A stretch of 64,000 bases of DNA from Mesostigma viride (lineage: Eukaryota; Streptophyta; Mesostigmatophyceae; Mesostigmatales; Mesostigmataceae): assembly GCA_009746045.1 (NCBI GenBank), contig RPFO01000026.1, forward strand, positions 3,164,676-3,228,675. The letters are read 5' to 3'. Below the pieces are notes generated by a model. It searched no databases and had not been told where the DNA came from. It worked only from the letters and a program-made list of their open reading frames with translations. Positions 24,612 through 34,449 of this stretch are shown piece by piece. The position numbers and the translations under genes were made by a program. Every line of letters begins with the position of its first letter. Within the stretch, counting starts at the first letter, position 1.

Positions 24612-25175
24612 ATTGGGGAGGGGTCTCGCTGCAGCTAGACCCTTCCGTGAACGCAAAAAATAAACATCGAATAACTGGGAGGTCTTCCTGGAGCTAGACC
24701 CCTCAAATCATACAAAGATGAAACATTGAAGTTGGGAGGGGTCTAGCTGCAGCTAGACCCTTACAGGAATGCGAAAAACAACCAATAATTGGGAGGGTCT
24801 ACCTGCAGCTAGACCCTTACATGCAATCAAAAAGGATGAAACCTTGGAAGTTGGGAGGGGTCTAGCTGCAGCTAGACCCTTACAGGAATGCGAAAAAACA
24901 ACCAATAATTGGGAGGGTCTACCTGCAGCTAGACCCTTACATGCAATCAAAAAGGATGAAACCTTGGAAGTTGGGAGGGGTCTAGCTGCAGCTAGACCCT
25001 TACAGGAATGCGAAAAAACAACCAATAATTGGGAGGGTCTACCTGCAGCTAGACCCTTACATGCAATCAAAAAGGATGAAACCTGGGAAGTTGGGAGGGG
25101 TCTAGCTGCAGCTAGACCCTTACAGGAATTCGAGAACTTTATCACAAATGAGTAACAGCGTCTCTCTGCAGAGAG
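24612..25175. repeat. 120-bp satellite built on a perfect palindrome
   Basis: Tandem units of about 120 bp each hold two palindromic cores. One is a perfect 22-bp palindrome (half-site GGGTCTAGCTG, for example 24739-24760); the other carries one change (GGGTCTACCTG). Two alternating spacers of roughly 37-42 bp separate the cores. Three near-identical units cover about 24730-25100; outer units are degenerate. The last core (about 25160-25175) is a different perfect palindrome, TCTCTCTGCAGAGAGA. Spacers repeat, so this is a satellite and not a CRISPR array. Confidence 0.9.
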
Positions 25176-25202
25176 ACCCTTGCCAAACATGCAAGGACTG
25201 GC

Positions 25203-25745
25203 GTGGGTGTGCTGGGTGGGATGCGTGGGTGTGGTGGGTGGCTGGCATGCGTGCGTGGGTGTGGTGGTGGGCTAGCATGTGTGCGTGGGTGTGGTGGGTG
25301 GCTGGCATGCGTGCGTGGGTGTGGTGGGTGGCTGGCATGCGTGCGTGGGTGTGGTGGGTGGCTGGCATGCGTGCATGGGTGTGATGGGTGGCTGGCATGC
25401 GTGCGTGGGTGTGGTGGGTGGCTGGCATGCGTGCGTGAATGTGGTGGTGGGCTAGCATGCGCGCGTGGATGTGGTGGTGGGCTGGCCTGCGTGCGTGGGT
25501 GTCTGGGGTGGCTGGCATGCGTGCGTGGGTGTGGTGGGTGGCTGGCATGCGTGCGTGAATGTGGTGGTGGGCTAGCATGCATGCGTGGGTGTGGTGGATG
25601 GCTGGCCTGCGTGCGTGGGTGTGGTGAATGGCTGGCATGCATGTGTGGGTGTGGTGGTGGGCTAGCATACGTGCGTGGGTGTCGCGGGTGGCTGGCATGC
25701 GTGCATGGGTGTGGTGGGTGGCATGCCTGCGTGCGTGGGTGTGTT
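25203..25745. repeat. 30-bp GT-rich minisatellite
   Basis: About eighteen copies of a 30-bp unit (GTGGTGGGTGGCTGGCATGC then GTGCGTGGGT) with single-base variants and occasional GGTGGTGGGCTAGC forms that make a 60-bp higher-order period. Frames on both strands are open through the array because the unit has no stops; they are not taken as genes. Confidence 0.92.
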
Positions 25746-26956
25746 TTTCTGTGTATAAGGCCACCTAGACAGCATGTTTTCCATCCAAGAAGCCAAAAAA
25801 CATGCCCAACTCGATCACACAACATAAGAAAAGGCTAGGCACCTCATCTGCCCTCCCCTGCCCTCAGCATGTCCAGCCTTGCCAGCGTGCGCATAGCAAC
25901 ACCTTCGCTAGGCATACACGCACCAAGAGAGCATACACTATGCTCAGCCCAAGGTTACCATGTAAATTTATGCCAAGAACTCAGCAAGTATACGTGTCAA
26001 AACCTTAGAAAGACTGCCCAAGCAATAGAGGCAACTGCAGCCTGCAAACTTGGCAGCAAATCATACATGCTGTCTGCCATGCATTCTCATCCTATCCAGC
26101 TTGCCTTGCTGCACACACAGCAGGGAAGTCTTAATGGTTATAGCTCGAGGAAAGCAATAAAAACACCTATCTAATGCAATGCCACTCATGCAGTATGGCC
26201 AGCAAAAGAACCACTCTCACCTTCCCTTCCAATATGGCGATTTGCTAAGAAGCTGATGCCAGCTTGTTAGCCTCTAGGCACATGCCGGATGTCTTTACTA
26301 AAACAGGCGTGTCAGATCCGGCACATAACAAAGCGTCTGAGCAAGCTCATGTCCAAAGGATTATGGAAAACAAATGTCAACACATTACCAACAACTTGAC
26401 CTCGGCGCCTTAAGCATGCCAGCCACAAAGTACACGAAATTGTACGAAATTGCTAGGAATCTGACGATGCAACCGAAAGGAATGGAGCGCTTCCTGCAGG
26501 GAAACTGCCCCCAAAAAAGGCGAAAGGCCGACGTTATTGCACCTGCCTGCGTGGAAATGTTTCATGCATAAACTGGCACGCAAGCTCGAACAATAAGACA
26601 TCATCCATTGATCAGGCGAACAAGGAAGGTGCGCCTTCCGTGAATACGTCGAAGGCGACATGCGCAGGCCTGCGTAGGTTCTTACCTTGAATGCCGGAAA
26701 TGTAAAAGAAACCGGGAAGCTTCGGCACAAACTCGACAACACCATTAAGTTAGCTTCATAATCGCTCTTTAGAGCCCACGTTGCCTCACAATAGCTGCCG
26801 TAAACCTGCATTAAATTTCATGATCCGCAAGAGAAATTATATCCTGGACCCCCGCGCCCGTAGCCGTTCGAGAAATGAGCGATATTGCAAACCGTAAACT
26901 TTCCGCCATGACATGAGGTCATCAACTAATCTTCTGCGAAATTCAAGCATTTTTTC
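25746..26956. other. no gene recognised
   Basis: Mixed-composition sequence with short frames only (longest about 133 codons on the minus strand, 26410-26811, with no motif). It forms the left flank of the pogo-like element. Confidence 0.4.
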
Positions 26957-26958
26957 TA

Positions 26959-27210
26959 CAGGGGCAGCTCACGTAGGTGGGACGCGAGTGGGACACTTTT
27001 CACCTAGGAGAGACACCAGGTTCAGGTACGTGGAACAGCCATGTTTCAGGTATTCATGTAAGTGGGACAGGGTAGCTTTCAAAATTCAGTGTGGTGGGAC
27101 AGTTACATGTTCAAAATTCAGGTCGGTGGGACAGGCAAATTTTCAATTACATGTAGGTGGGACACATGTTCATACACATACAAAACACAGTTTGGTGGGA
27201 CATGTCCCAC
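26959..27210. repeat. left subterminal GGTGGGACA motif cluster
   Basis: At least seven GTGGGACA-type motifs occur at irregular spacing, ending in a perfect palindrome with half-site GGTGGGACA near 27195. They are probably transposase-binding sites, by analogy with clustered subterminal motifs of other DNA transposons. Confidence 0.7.
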
Positions 27211-27624
27211 CGAGTTGTGTGGCATGGATGTGTAACACCTATAATGAGCTAGTTTCAGCTATACTGTCTGCACTCGTTTCAGTGCTATATAAACTGTGCC
27301 GGAAAGGTCACGGCAAGCCCTACCTAGCCTATTCAAGGTGTGCCAGAAATACGGCAGGCGGGTGCGATTATTAATGGCGCAACCCTAATACCTCCGTTTA
27401 CAACATGATGGCCAGATATTAAAAACATGAAGGGCAGTTGGGCCCACAGGGAAAAGTCTACATCGCAACAAGGCACCATGCGACTCCGTAGTCAGCGATC
27501 ACAAACGTTTGCTTCACCCTTTCCGTGCGCTTCTGCTCATGCTGTTTAGGGTACCTGCACATAAGAAACGTGCCAAGACACACAACCACACACCATAATA
27601 ATGCATTACAGATGCGAAGTACAA

Positions 27625-27760
27625 TGTTGTTGTTGTTGGTGGTGGTGGTTGTTGTTGTTGTGGTGGTGGCGGCGGCGGCGGCGGTACATGGTGGTGGTGG
27701 GGGGTGGGGGTTGGGGTGGGGGTGGGGGTGTGGGGGGGTGGGGGGGTGGGGGGGTGCGTC
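27625..27760. repeat. GTT/GGT/GGC and GGGGTG simple repeats
   Basis: TTG/GGT/GGC triplets pass into runs of G broken by single T. A related TTGTTG-to-GGGGGT tract is at 31540-31880 in the same transposon. Confidence 0.85.
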
Positions 27761-28059
27761 CCTGTGTTGTGGTGCATGTGCGTGTGACAGTGCATATGTA
27801 CGTGTGATGTACGCGTGATGTGTGATGGGTGATGTGTGATGTGCGATGTGTGATGTGTGTGTGCTCATACGCCTACTACTAATATGTTGGCCCATTTGAT
27901 CATGCCGGCGTGACCTGTCGCATGTGTGCGGTAGACATATGTACTGCATGCTACCTAGTCACACATGGCATGGGTTTGCAGAGTTACATACAGAGTGTAC
28001 ATTCTTGTCACATAAATGGTCCAGTATATCTTGGAGCCAACCCATGCAACAATACTTAC

Positions 28060-28340
28060 TTGACCACCATGCGCCAGTGGTTGTCATACTTCTTTGCATA
28101 CGGGTCCTGTGGGTCAGGGTTTCCGTAGTACGTCAGGCCGTCACCATACAAGGTGAAAACCTGGTATTTGGCCCAGTCCGCCGTTGTCAGCACCTCGGCA
28201 TGCTTTGCCACAGTGCGCTGTGGCGGAAGCTCGAGAGGAGGGAGAGAAGGCTTGGACTTTTTCTTGGCTGGGCGGGTGGCCTGATCCGTTGGTGGTGGTG
28301 CTCCCGCGCTGGGTTGCCGACCCCTGCTGCCCCCACCTGG
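28060..28340 (-). CDS. probable downstream exon of the transposon gene
   Basis: The minus-strand frame is open from 28367 down to 28060. It reads a Gly/Pro/Arg-rich segment, a Lys-rich patch (RPAKKKSKPSLPPLELPPQR) and then a well-mixed, protein-like stretch (AEVLTTADWAKYQVFTLYGD, then NHWRMVVK). A consensus splice donor GTAAGT begins at 28059; read through, a stop follows one codon later. The acceptor lies somewhere between 28367 and about 28330 and is not resolved. The basic patch could be a nuclear localisation signal. I do not recognise the family; position and strand link it to the exon at 28735-29178. Confidence 0.4.
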
Positions 28341-28734
28341 TCGGCTGCCCCCCCCCTTCCCACCACGTCAGCTGCCTCACATCCGGCCTTGTCCCAGGTT
28401 GCCTTCACTGCTCCAGCCTTCTTGCATCATGAGCAATATCTTTCAAATAAAGGGGGGGCAGCTGGGATATATCGCCAAGAAATGAGCAAGACTGCTAGTT
28501 TCCAACCCTTACATAATTCATGATCACCCGTTGCTGGGTGGTTACGCTGCATCATTTGGCTGCATGCAACGAAGAAGACCATTACATACTTTCGGCTCGA
28601 GCTCTTCCACGTCAAATTCTCACGGGGCCGGGCTGCATGCATACTCATGAAACAATCGAAACTCAGCAAACTAGTGCGACATGTACAAAATGCAGCAGGA
28701 AAAATACCGACAATTATGATGGAAATAAACTTAC

Positions 28735-29178
28735 GCGCACAAGCGCGCGGTTGACCATGTACCCCTTGCTCCGATACTCGCGAATCTCAGTGGCCACCTC
28801 TTTCTCCACCAAGGGAAACTTGGCCGTAGTCGGGTTTCTGACACGACTTGGGCACTTCTTCCCCGCTAGCTTGGGGTTGTCTGCTGCAGCCTTGATGGCC
28901 GCCTCCTCTGTGAGCATGCGGTTGAAGGTTGAAATCGGGATGGGGGGGTCGCTAGTTTTGCAGAATTGGCGCTGCGACAATCCGCTCTCGTGAAAGGCGT
29001 CCAGAATCTTCCGCTTGGTGCGCATATCCCTGAACGTAATTTCATCTCGCGGCGCACGGCTTACTTTTTCGCCCTTGTCAGCTGGTTTGTCGGAGTTTAC
29101 CAGCCCCGCTTCTGATGCCGTGGTTAGCCCTGCCTGTCGTAGTTGCTTTTCCCTCGTCCTCGGTGACATGCGGCACAA
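28735..29178 (-). CDS. CENP-B/Tc5-type DNA-binding exon of a pogo-like transposase
   Basis: 148 codons from ATG 29178 to a consensus donor (CGC then GTAAGT at 28734-28729). After a charged N-terminus, residues about 53-90 form a psq/CENP-B N-type helix-turn-helix (RTKRKILDAFHESGLSQRQF then STFNRML). Residues about 112-148 match the CENP-B/Tc5 HTH pattern (RVRNPTTAKFPLVEKEV then YRSKGYMVNRALVR). In pogo, Tigger and CENP-B this pair binds the transposon ends or centromeric DNA, and a DDE domain follows. I did not find the DDE exon. A TATA-like CTATATACG lies about 120 bp upstream, next to a perfect GAGCCGCT/AGCGGCTC hairpin. Confidence 0.6.
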
Positions 29179-30202
29179 GAAAGCTTGCAGGTCCAGACCT
29201 GCGGGGGCATCACCGAGCCGCCGACAGCTGGCCCTGCGGATGATATGGACTGCACTCCGGCTCGCCTGAGCCGCTCGCCATAGCGGCTCACCGTATATAG
29301 TTAGAGACCTCAGACCACGGATGCAGTCACGTGTTCAATAATTAGTTAATTGATCATTAACTGATGCAGCTGACTAGCACTCTCTAACAAAAGTCACGTG
29401 CCAACGTACTGTACGTAGCCAGCGTGTGCCTCTCTCACCTCCTTACAGTATAGTATACCATGTTAATTACGCCGGCAGAAGGGGAATTCATAAGGTGGGG
29501 CGCCTACAGTGCCACGTGTACTGATGTACGTTTATTGTGGATGCGACAGCCCACCGACCAACGCAGCAAGGTGGGCCACCTGTTCCACGTACTCAGATTT
29601 TGGAAGAGCCAGTCCCACCAACGCAGCAACTCAACGCAGCAAGATGGGGCACCTGTTCCACGTACTCAGATTTTGGATGGGACTGTTCCACCTACGCAGC
29701 AAGGTGGGGCACCTGTTCCTCGTACTCAGATTTGGGATGGGACTGTTCCACATACGCAGCAAGGTGGGCCATATGTTCCACGTACTCGGATTTTGGATGG
29801 GACTGTCCCACCTACGCGGCAAGGTGGGGCACCTGTTCCACGTACTCAGATTGTGGTTGAGACCGCCCCACAGGCGCATACAGCCCACTTCCACGGCTAC
29901 GTGGTACGCGAACCGTCCCACTTTCACGGCTAAGTGGTACGCGAACCGTCCCACTTTCACGGCTACGTAGTACGCAAACGTCCCACTTCCACGTGGTGCG
30001 GGAACAGCCCACGTGAGGCGGTGTACTGTACTGTGTCTACACACAAGTGGTCACATATCACTACCAAGACCAATATTTCACTACACCGCACATACGTATT
30101 GTATATAATTCGACGTGGCTTTATTATCAAGTATCGTTAACTGCATAAATACTTACACTACGTGAGCAGCGGTACATATAGCTTGTTTTTCTTCTTGAAA
30201 CG
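29179..30202. promoter_or_regulatory. divergent intergenic region with 57-60-bp tandem repeat
   Basis: Lies between the minus gene (29178) and the plus ORF (30203). About 29560-29870 holds five units of a 57-60-bp repeat carrying AAGGTGGGGCACCTGTTCCA and GATGGGACTGT. About 29895-30010 holds a second set with CGAACCGTCCCACTTTCACG. These echo the GGTGGGAC motifs of the transposon ends. TATA-like boxes point both ways (CTATATACG on minus near 29298; TATATAATTC near 30103). A diverged LINE-B 3' end (GCAGTCACGTGTTCAATAAT) lies near 29324. The layout suggests a bidirectional, self-regulated promoter; this is inference. Confidence 0.4.
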
Positions 30203-30727
30203 ATGGATAAAGCGCTTCATCATGGTTCAGAGGCAGATTCGGAGGCTGCTTATGAGGCAGCTTCCGGGGCCTCTACACCGGTGAAGGTCCAGCCCAGCGT
30301 TGATGTTGATGATGAGTTGAACTCCACCCCAGACCTAGCGTCCTCTACAAATGATGAGGACATGAGTACCAAGGCATCGCCTTCAGGTCTTACAGTGATC
30401 CAGGAAGAACAACCAGCTTCTGCATCCTTGGCTTCTGAGACTCACAACCGGCAAGGGAATGAAGCGGAGGCCGTTTTGGCAAGAACAGATTCCGGGGGGT
30501 CTTCAGATTCCGGGGATTCGGAGAAGTTTTGGAAGCTGGTGCGCACCCAGAAAGGCATTTCTTACCGACCAAGAAGCCGGGGCAGTTTCTACACGTCGCA
30601 GCTGGTTCAAGCTCTGAGCCCAGCGATTCAAGTTCTGAGGATAATGAAGGGAATTCCAGTGACGAAGAGTGGTCCGTGGACGTCAGCTCTGGTCAACCCG
30701 ATGTCGGTTCTTTGCAAATATGACTGA
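30203..30727 (+). pseudogene. acidic Ser/Glu-rich ORF of the pogo-like element, frameshifted or spliced
   Basis: The frame starts MDKALHHGSEADSEAAYEAA and is rich in Ser, Glu, Asp and Ala to about residue 115. The acidic composition then continues in the next frame (SSSEPSDSSSEDNEGNSSDE near 30605-30665, ending at a stop at 30723), while the first frame loses that character. A frameshift or a small intron between about 30540 and 30600 is therefore likely. It may be an accessory or regulatory protein, or the acidic N-terminus of a second transposon gene. No domain recognised. Confidence 0.4.
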
Positions 30728-31559
30728 ACACAGGTGCGTGATTCAGAATCCTTCCAATCACGAATCCCGTTGCTGGGTTCCCATGATGGCCATTGTGCTG
30801 ATGCTTAAAGGGTTTTCGCATGAGTAAATGTGAGGCCATGTGCATTATAACCGCGTTGTTCAGTTTGGGGTAATTCCAAGTGTGGGCACAAAGTTTGCGC
30901 ATTCATTCATTGTGTTCATGTAGTTCTGTTTTGTGCAACCATGCACTACATGCAGGCTGCAGGCTAGGCGTATTGTGTTGATGGACAGTTTTTTGCAAGC
31001 ACGATCGAATGCGAGGCCTTGTGAATTTTAATGCCTGCGTGGACGTCATAGGCAATCATGCATACATGGGCGTGTGCATAATAAAAATGCTGTCAATTTT
31101 CACAACCATACACGTGCAGGCACACACATGGCCGTGTGGATGATGTGAAATTTTTTGCCACCATGTATATGCATGGCCATGAGGTGCGGCATGGTTATTC
31201 ATGATTCCTTACTTGAAAATCTGGCACCCTTTTTACACCATTACAACAACCATGGATGCATTCTCTTGCCCACATCTTGCTAGCACGGTAATTGTTTGAG
31301 TCAATCTTTTATGATCCTAATCCAAAGCTTCCGAGTTATGACGTGGTTGTACATGTGCATCACTTGGATTATGGCGATTGCAGACCCAGTCATCAAGTTT
31401 CGCACGTACGAGCGCTTGGCTGACCTGGAGCCTGTTGTCTTGTACATGATTGCCCGAATTCTCCCGATTTCTGGCCTGCGCAGGTTGTCTCCTTGATGAT
31501 GGCGGTGGCGACTGCACCACGATGTCATTTCTTATCGTGGTGTTGTTATGTTGTTGTTA

Positions 31560-31880
31560 TATGGTGGGGGTGGGGGGGGTGGGGGTGGGGGTGGGGGTGG
31601 GGGTGGGGTGGGGGTGGGGGTGGGGGTGGGGGTGGGGGGGGGGGTGGGGGTGGGGTGGGGGTGGGGGTGGGGGTGGGGTGGGGGTGGGGGTGGGGGTGGG
31701 GGTGGGGGTGGGGGTGGGGGTGGGGGTGGGGGTGGGGGTGGGGGTGGGGGTGGGGGTGGGGGGTGTGAAGTGGGGTGAAGTGGGGTGAAGTGGGGTGAAG
31801 TGGGGTGAAGTGGGGTGAAGTGGGGTGAAGTGGGGTGAAGTGGGGTGAAGTGCGGTGAAGTGGGGTGGGGGTGGGGGGTT
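31560..31880. repeat. GGGGGT microsatellite and GGGGTGAAGT tandem
   Basis: About 200 bp of GGGGGT units followed by nine or ten copies of GTGAAGTGGG. The G-rich strand is a strong G-quadruplex candidate. Long Gly/Val or Pro/His frames across it are artefacts. Confidence 0.93.
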
Positions 31881-32109
31881 CTAACCCCACCCCCATGCAC
31901 CATATAACAATAACAATGTTGTCATACAAATCTGCAAGAACTACCATATTTGCACTTGATTGATTAAATTTCCAGCGTATTATCGGTTGCACACAGATCA
32001 AGTGTCCCTACGCCATGAGCAAACGTGCAGATAGCATGCCCCATAGGAGTAATAGGGACATGCATGTATAACATATGTAGGAGTATGACACATAGAGCCC
32101 ATATGTGCG

Positions 32110-32355
32110 TAGCCACTACATTCAGGAAGGTGGGACACATAGAAACATACAGTTAGGTGGGACACAGCTTCAAGTTCGGGTAGGTGAGACAGACCTGTAT
32201 CACAAATGCCGGTAGGTGGGACACCATGTTTTTCCAAATTCAACAAGGTGGGACATAATTTCAGTTAGGTGGGACACCTGAACATGTCCCGCTTTGCTGA
32301 ATTTGTCCCACCTACCGGAGTTGGAACACTGTCCCACCTACGTGAGCTGCCCCTG
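32110..32355. repeat. right subterminal GGTGGGACA motif cluster
   Basis: Six or more GGTGGGACA motifs in plus orientation, then inverted TGTCCCACC motifs close to the terminal repeat. The cluster mirrors the left end of the pogo-like element. Confidence 0.7.
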
Positions 32356-32357
32356 TA

Positions 32358-32509
32358 GCTGTTTACGTGCCATATCGATGAATATTGCATAAAGGCATGC
32401 CGCCATGGCCACCTCCGCGAGGGTTGAGCGGTCCGGGCACACATTATACACCGTACGGACGGTACCGCGAATTTTTTGGCGCAGAAAATATTCGGCGCGC
32501 CACGTCCCC
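32358..32509. mobile_element. piggyBac-like family 1, one end only
   Basis: The reverse complement of this segment resembles the first 150 bp of the element at 4623: GGGGAC next to TTAA (32510-32513), a GGCGC core with flanking T/A runs, GGTACCG and GGAGGTGGCCATGGCG. The other end was not found to the left of the pogo-like element that abuts it, so the copy is partial. It is older than the pogo-like insertion. Confidence 0.55.
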
Positions 32510-32593
32510 TTAAGAAAAGTATAGGAACCTAAATTGAAGCAAGGAAAGCAAAAGGAAAAACCTTGAATGTCTTAAGCAAGAAAACAATTAAAA

Positions 32594-32992
32594 TCAATCC
32601 TTTTTAGTCACGGTGATGGATAGGGAACCAAACTCTAAGGTGATAGGAGTATCTGAATTAGATGAGGATGCAGCACGTCTAGGGGGAGAAGAAGGAGGGG
32701 TAGCAAAGACTAGGGATTCCACGGGAGGACGATCATGAGGAATAGAACGTACATGTAGGCCTAAATCTGATTCACTATGGTCTATAAGGAACTGCTGAGC
32801 TTCTTCAAAGGTCACAAATTTCTTATAATTATACCTAACTACGTTATATATACGGTTTTGCACTATCTTCCTAGCATCTGACCAAGAAAGGAAAATGGCG
32901 GACCATTGAGGCGTAATAACTACGTAATATTTGGCTAAGCTATTATCGCTGGAAGAATGGGAAGGAGCAGTAAAAGCACGACGCTGGCTCAT
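32594..32992 (-). CDS. small protein with caulimovirus-VI / RNase H1 hybrid-binding-like domain
   Basis: 132 codons from MSQRRAFTAPSHSS. Residues about 21-70 fit the hybrid-binding domain seen at the N-terminus of RNase H1 and in caulimovirus P6: KYYVVITPQWSAIFLSWSDA, then VVRYNYKKFVTFEEAQQFL. The expected anchors are present (YYVV start, SW, YKKF, EEA..FL). The rest is a disordered Pro/Ser-rich tail. That domain binds RNA/DNA hybrids or dsRNA; no RNase H catalytic part follows. Such stand-alone domains often occur in or near retroelements, and RGG-rich and LTR-like sequence lies upstream on the same strand. It could be one ORF of an unrecognised retroelement or a small host gene. Confidence 0.5.
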   Translation of the reverse strand: MSQRRAFTAPSHSSSDNSLAKYYVVITPQWSAIFLSWSDARKIVQNRIYNVVRYNYKKFVTFEEAQQFLIDHSESDLGLHVRSIPHDRPPVESLVFATPPSSPPRRAASSSNSDTPITLEFGSLSITVTKKD

Positions 32993-33372
32993 GGTAACGC
33001 ACCTGGTAGGTCTTGTGGCGTCACGCTAGGAGTAGAAGGAGTAGGCGACTTAGCTGGGTTATCTGGAGCACCGAAAGCAGCACGAGGGCGGCAATAGTCC
33101 AGCGCTCGTCCTAAAATCAGCGACCCAGTCTCTGCGGGTGCGGCCGTCTAATAAACAGCAGCACGAAGGAAAAGGTGTAGTCTACTACGACGCTAATCGT
33201 CCCACTATTGCCGAACCGAACAATTATCCTCTATCTACGACAGGAAGCAACCATACGCAGGAAAACAAAGCGAAGGAGCTATCTAACAAAGCGAAGGAGC
33301 TATCTAAAAAAGGATTTTTCCGCTACGAGCGGGTCTAGCATCTAGGCAGAGCGTGTCCCGAACCGGGCAGCA

Positions 33373-33690
33373 CTACTCTCCCAGCTTGAAGGCGACCCGC
33401 CCATTACCTGTCAAGTAGGTGTCGTCTTCGTTTCCCTGGACGCGGAAGGGTTGTTGCAAAGGCGTATGTGACAAGGGATCGTCGTCTCGCTCTCTACCTA
33501 CGAAAGTTCCTCCGGAACCATTGTTACGTCCTAAACTTCTACCACCACCTCTACCTCTACCCGGCCTCACGCTACCTAAACTAGTCAGGCCACCTCTACT
33601 TAATCCCCTAGCGAAAGACGAACGAGACGATCCAGATCTCAATGCATTCACGTATGTATTGCTATAATACGCCATAAGCCATTTACACAA
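33373..33690 (-). CDS. Arg/Gly/Ser-rich hypothetical protein
   Basis: About 105 codons. It begins MCKWLMAYYSNTYVNALRSG and passes into an RG-rich core (SSFARGLSRGGLTSLGSVRP, GRGRGGGRS) typical of disordered RNA-binding tails. It lies 380 bp upstream of the hybrid-binding-domain ORF on the same strand; the two could be parts of one gag-like gene. A short plus-strand frame overlaps it. No known domain. Confidence 0.3.
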   Translation of the reverse strand: MCKWLMAYYSNTYVNALRSGSSRSSFARGLSRGGLTSLGSVRPGRGRGGGRSLGRNNGSGGTFVGRERDDDPLSHTPLQQPFRVQGNEDDTYLTGNGRVAFKLGE

Positions 33691-33964
33691 ACCCGTTTAC
33701 TCCAGGAATATAGAGGAAGGAAACACAACTACACTGCCGTGACCCAAGCCTATATGTGTTAATTCATTTAACACACACCGAGTCCCAACACGAGGGGTAG
33801 AACGTGCATAAATGATCACCAACGGTCCAGCATGCTCGGGCCGACCTGGCCCTCGCCTACAAATGTACAGATGCACGCTGGTCCACTACATTCTGCCCGA
33901 AGGATAAGGACCACTAATAAAGTACGCGGCGCGACGCCCAAAAGCATCCAATGCACCACAGTAC

Positions 33965-34076
33965 TGTTACGAGGACAACAGTGTCCCAGTACAAACTACA
34001 CGTAAACCTAGGAGCGACCGAGGCAAAGGACCTAATTTACGTCCGTAACTACAACGAATTGTTACGCGACGTAACA
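33965..34076. mobile_element. possible 112-bp mini-LTR
   Basis: Begins TGTTACGAGGAC and ends GCGACGTAACA, so the outer 7 bp are inverted (TGTTACG / CGTAACA), a common LTR form. The same ends occur at the LTR-like block near 51836. No TSD is visible. Tentative. Confidence 0.2.
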
Positions 34077-34306
34077 CTAGCCTAACGCTAATCTATCTAG
34101 TCTAGAAAAATCCTAACTACACTACTCATCAAAACGCCTCCTCCTCTTGGGGGGAGGTGGCTTGCCCACAGGGTCGGGCGTGTGAGTGAGCCTTGACAAT
34201 CTTCTGCCACCGCGTCTTGTTCTGCATGGCTTTCCAAAGAAGGAAGAGAGAGTGGATGCGGTATTCAAACTGGGCTGGGACCACTAGGTCGTCCACGGAT
34301 TAACGA

Positions 34307-34440
34307 CGGATGGATGGATTAATTAATTAAACTCGTGCTCCCGTTGCCGGGGAGTCACCGCGGAGCATTAACCCCGATGGATGGATGGATGGATGGATGG
34401 ATGGATGGATGGATGGATGGATGGATGGATGGATGAATTC
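34307..34440 (-). mobile_element. LINE 3'-end hairpin with TTAA tail and CCAT repeat (copy 2)
   Basis: On the minus strand: a CCAT run (about 34376-34434), GGGGTTAATGCTCC, the stem-loop sequence around GACTCCCCGGCAACGGGAGC, and a short TTAATTAA tail near 34317-34330. Just right of 34140, the minus strand also encodes LFLLWKAMQNKTRWQKIVKA (about 34190-34260), which resembles the C-terminal end of a LINE RT protein. Confidence 0.55.
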
Positions 34441-34449
34441 ATTAGTTAA

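Larger units (their letters stand above)
26959..32355. mobile_element. Tc1/mariner-superfamily (pogo/Tigger-like) DNA transposon, 5.4 kb
   Basis: The ends are 25-bp perfect inverted repeats starting CAGGGGCAGCTCACGTAGGT, flanked by TA at 26957-26958 and 32356-32357. A TA TSD, CAGG-type ends and an internal CENP-B/Tc5-type DNA-binding exon fit pogo/Tigger elements. Both subterminal regions hold many GGTGGGACA motifs. Inside are a minus-strand gene (from 29178) and a divergent plus-strand ORF (from 30203), plus two G-rich tracts. I do not find the DDE catalytic triad, so autonomy is unproven. At 5.4 kb it is long for pogo elements. It is inserted in a piggyBac-family-1 scrap on its right side. 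Confidence 0.75.

Noticed and set aside
24612-25175. CRISPR-like array (palindromic repeats with regular spacers)
   Set aside because: The spacers are themselves repeated in alternation, there are no cas genes, and the window is eukaryotic.
25120-25838. His/Pro- and Gly/Trp-rich frames through the 30-bp minisatellite
   Set aside because: Same reason: stop-free tandem repeat, open on both strands.
31450-32001. Gly/Val- and Pro/His-rich frames at the GGGGGT tract
   Set aside because: Pure simple-repeat translation with no flanking coding sequence.
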